Shown here: one piece after another, positions 62,272 through 64,000 of the stretch
How the letters are laid out: the number at the start of each line of letters is the position of its first letter
How positions within the stretch are numbered: the stretch's first letter is position 1
From: Planctomycetota bacterium
GTDB lineage: Bacteria; Planctomycetota; UBA1135; UBA2386
Assembly: GCA_016794425.1 (NCBI GenBank)
Contig: JAEUHR010000025.1
Span: 62,001 to 126,000, forward strand
Length of the DNA stretch: 64,000 bases
Reading direction: 5' to 3'
Program-made: the position numbers and the translations under genes
The notes under the pieces: generated by a model
Databases searched by the model: none
Told to the model about the DNA's origin: nothing
The model's input: only the letters and a program-made list of their open reading frames with translations

Positions 62272-62697
62272 TCAGTTGAGGTGCACGGAGCCGCCCTTGA
62301 CCTTGTTCGGCCCGCGCGAGCGGGACACCAGGTGTTCGCCCCGGATCTCGATGCGGCCGTCGGCCCGCAGGTGGATGCTCGACTTGCCGCACTCGATGCG
62401 CAGTTCTTCGCCGGCGGCGATGCGCAGCGTGCGCGGCGTCGTCGCCGCGGGCGCGGGCGCATCGAGCAGGGCGAGCACCAGCGGCCGGCTCGGGTCGCCG
62501 TCCAGGAACACCAGGGCGACGCGCATGCCGATGCTTCGCCGCCAGTCGGGGGTCTGTGGCAGCACCGCGACCACCGCCGCCGCGGGCGCGGCGTCAGCAT
62601 GGCATCGGACCAGGGGCCGGCCGTCGGCCGTGGCGCCGGTGACCTCGCCGATCGCGACGCCGGGGACCTGCTGCAGGTGGGGATCCATGGTCTTCAT
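62272..62697 (-). CDS. DUF6484-like protein
   Basis: This 141-residue soluble protein has IGEVTGATADGRPLVRCHAD, VAVLPQTPDWRRSIGMRVALVFLDGDPSRPLVLALL (an OB-like strand set reminiscent of VgrG gp5) and a C-terminal strand ELRIECGKSSIHLRADGRIEIRGEHLV similar to the VgrG spike tail. It sits 8 bp after vgrG, as DUF6484 proteins typically do in T6SS clusters. It probably extends or stabilises the spike. Confidence 0.8.
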   Translation of the reverse strand: MKTMDPHLQQVPGVAIGEVTGATADGRPLVRCHADAAPAAAVVAVLPQTPDWRRSIGMRVALVFLDGDPSRPLVLALLDAPAPAATTPRTLRIAAGEELRIECGKSSIHLRADGRIEIRGEHLVSRSRGPNKVKGGSVHLN

Positions 62698-62704
62698 CGG
62701 AACC

Positions 62705-64000
62705 TCAGTTCTGGGCGATCTTGCTGCCCTTCAGCACCAGGTCGCCATCGCCCTTGATGGTGATCTTGTTGCCCTTGATCGTGATGTCGCCGTTCTTCTT
62801 CATCGTGATCGAGGCGCTGCCGGCGACCAGCGTCAGCTCGTCCTCGGCGCGGATCTGCACCTTCTTGGCGGCGAGTGTCGCTTCCTTGGTGACGTTGACC
62901 GTCTGCTGGCCGGTGATCGTCAGTTTGTGGTCCTTGACGACCTCGACCGTCAGGTTGCCCTGCACGTTCGTCGTGCGGTCCTTGGCGACGGTCAGGTTCA
63001 TCGACCCGTCGACACTCTCGGTCAGGTCCTTGGTGACCGACATCGTGCGGTTGCCCGACACGGTCAGCGTCATGTTCTCCTTGATCGACTCGTCGTGCGA
63101 TCCCTTGACCGTGATCGTGCGGTCCTTGCCGACCGTCGTGCTGTCGTTCTCGTCGACGGTCAGGTCGCGGTTCTTCGCGACGTGGATCGACTGGTCGTTG
63201 CCGACGTCGACCGTCTGGTCGTGTCCGATCGTCTCGCTCTGGTCGTTCTTGACGTTGGTGTTCTGGTCCTTCTCGGCCTGGACGAACAGCTCCTCGCTGC
63301 CCTTCTTGTCCTCGAAGCGGATCTCGTTGAAGTTCGACGCGGTGCCGTCGGGCGTGCTGCGCGAGACGATGCCCGACTGCGTCTTGTTCTCCGGCAGCGC
63401 GTACGGCGGCATCGTCTGCGCGTTGTAGACACAGCCGGTGACGATCGGCTGGTCGGGGTCGCCTTCGAGGAACTCGACGATGACCTCGTCGCCGATGCGC
63501 GGGTGCGCGACCTGGCCCCACATCTTGCTGGCCCAGGCGCGCGACACGCGGATCCAGCACGAGCTGTTCTCGTTCTTCTGGCCCTTGCGGTCCCAGTGGA
63601 ACTGCACCTTGATGCGGCCGTACTTGTCGACGTAGATCTCCTCGCCGGCGGGGCCGACGACGATCGCGGTCTGCGGGCCGGTGATCTGCGGCTTGCTGGT
63701 CGTGAGCGGCGGGCGGAACGGCAGCGTCGCCGGCACGCACGTGAAGTCGTTGCCGTAGGTGACCGCGTCGAGCGCCTCGCCGGTGCGCAGCGTCGAAGGT
63801 TGCGACAGCTGGTGCGACACCGACGTCAGCACGTAGAGCTTGTTGTTCCAGTCGCTGCGGAAGTGGGCGTCGAGCGTGAAGCGATGGCCCGCGACCAGCG
63901 CGCGTGCCGTCGAGCGGCCGCGGATCCGCGTGCCGGCCGACTCCTCGGCCTCGATACGCAGCCGCGCGCGGCGCGTGCCGTCGGCCAGCACACCGTAGTC
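62705..64000 (-). CDS. vgrG: Type VI secretion tip protein VgrG, C-terminal part (runs off window)
   Basis: The visible C-terminal 431 residues of VgrG/TssI. They include the end of the gp27-like domain (AGHRFTLDAHFRSDWNNKLYV-type strands), then the gp5 OB-fold IVVGPAGEEIYVDKYGRIKV and IRVSRAWASKMWGQVAHPRIGDEVIVEF, with GDPDQPIVTGCVYN before the spike. The beta-helix tail shows repeats such as NDQSETIGHDQTVDVGNDQS and GNRTMSVTKDLTESV. It ends KGDGDLVLKGSKIAQN. The start lies beyond base 64000. It leads the effector module read on the minus strand. Confidence 0.96.
   Translation of the reverse strand, partial: DYGVLADGTRRARLRIEAEESAGTRIRGRSTARALVAGHRFTLDAHFRSDWNNKLYVLTSVSHQLSQPSTLRTGEALDAVTYGNDFTCVPATLPFRPPLTTSKPQITGPQTAIVVGPAGEEIYVDKYGRIKVQFHWDRKGQKNENSSCWIRVSRAWASKMWGQVAHPRIGDEVIVEFLEGDPDQPIVTGCVYNAQTMPPYALPENKTQSGIVSRSTPDGTASNFNEIRFEDKKGSEELFVQAEKDQNTNVKNDQSETIGHDQTVDVGNDQSIHVAKNRDLTVDENDSTTVGKDRTITVKGSHDESIKENMTLTVSGNRTMSVTKDLTESVDGSMNLTVAKDRTTNVQGNLTVEVVKDHKLTITGQQTVNVTKEATLAAKKVQIRAEDELTLVAGSASITMKKNGDITIKGNKITIKGDGDLVLKGSKIAQN

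Overview
The window is a very GC-rich bacterial chromosome segment. Counted by eye, bases 12001-12060 are 48/60 G+C, while 18181-18240 inside an RCC1-repeat gene are 36/60. The gene style points to a Planctomycetota lineage outside the well-studied orders: an ECF sigma factor overlapping a Ser/Thr kinase gene, many large secreted proteins sharing a distinctive C-terminal domain, large carboxypeptidase-regulatory-like proteins, a MauG/CCP-type cytochrome, a PQQ sugar dehydrogenase, and a PBP-activator LpoB cluster. Myxococcota is the main alternative. The assignment is inferred from gene content only.

Layout. 1-8.8 kb: kinase/ECF sigma pair, a secreted alpha/beta hydrolase, a glycosyltransferase, a DoxX membrane protein, a secreted planctomycete-type protein, a PQQ dehydrogenase fused to a diheme domain, and an antiporter remnant. 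8.9-15 kb: an Ig-like (BIG2) lipoprotein with four nearly identical 276-bp repeats, rlmH, an RsmB-type rRNA methyltransferase and a hybrid histidine kinase. 15-20 kb: locus 1, made of a promoter, a structured leader, an 8-bp simple-sequence repeat, a secreted protein and an RCC1-repeat protein. 20-28.5 kb: DinB, DUF2304/GT2, the LpoB cluster, a TolB/PD40-like lipoprotein and queA. 28.5-31 kb: locus 2, a duplicate of locus 1 in which the first gene is deleted to a 15-residue in-frame scar. 31-56 kb: mostly housekeeping and envelope genes (thiE, cytochrome c peroxidase, IGHMBP2-like helicase, rocA-like, queG, a sigma/anti-sigma pair, GDPD, gmhA, SDR, TauE, mdh, ETF-QO). 56-64 kb: a type VI secretion spike/effector module on the minus strand, in transcription order VgrG, DUF6484, TIGR02270 HEAT, DUF2169, DUF4150 PAAR-like, AHH-type nuclease, Imm11-like, Imm49-like, and a ketoacyl-synthase-like protein.

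The most unusual signal is locus 1. The start codon at 15211 is out of frame with the 778-codon body that follows, and the two are separated by eight perfect 8-bp repeats. Removing one repeat joins ATG, signal peptide and body in one frame. Locus 2 keeps the same leader and ATG, fused in frame to the last codons of the same gene. This independently supports 15211 as the true start and the joined frame as ancestral. It looks like a contingency (phase-variable) switch for an exported protein placed upstream of an exported beta-propeller protein. A sequencing or assembly error in the repeat count is the main alternative.

The second point of interest is the T6SS module: a compact toxin/immunity/carrier set that ends with a ketoacyl-synthase homologue which appears to lack key catalytic residues.
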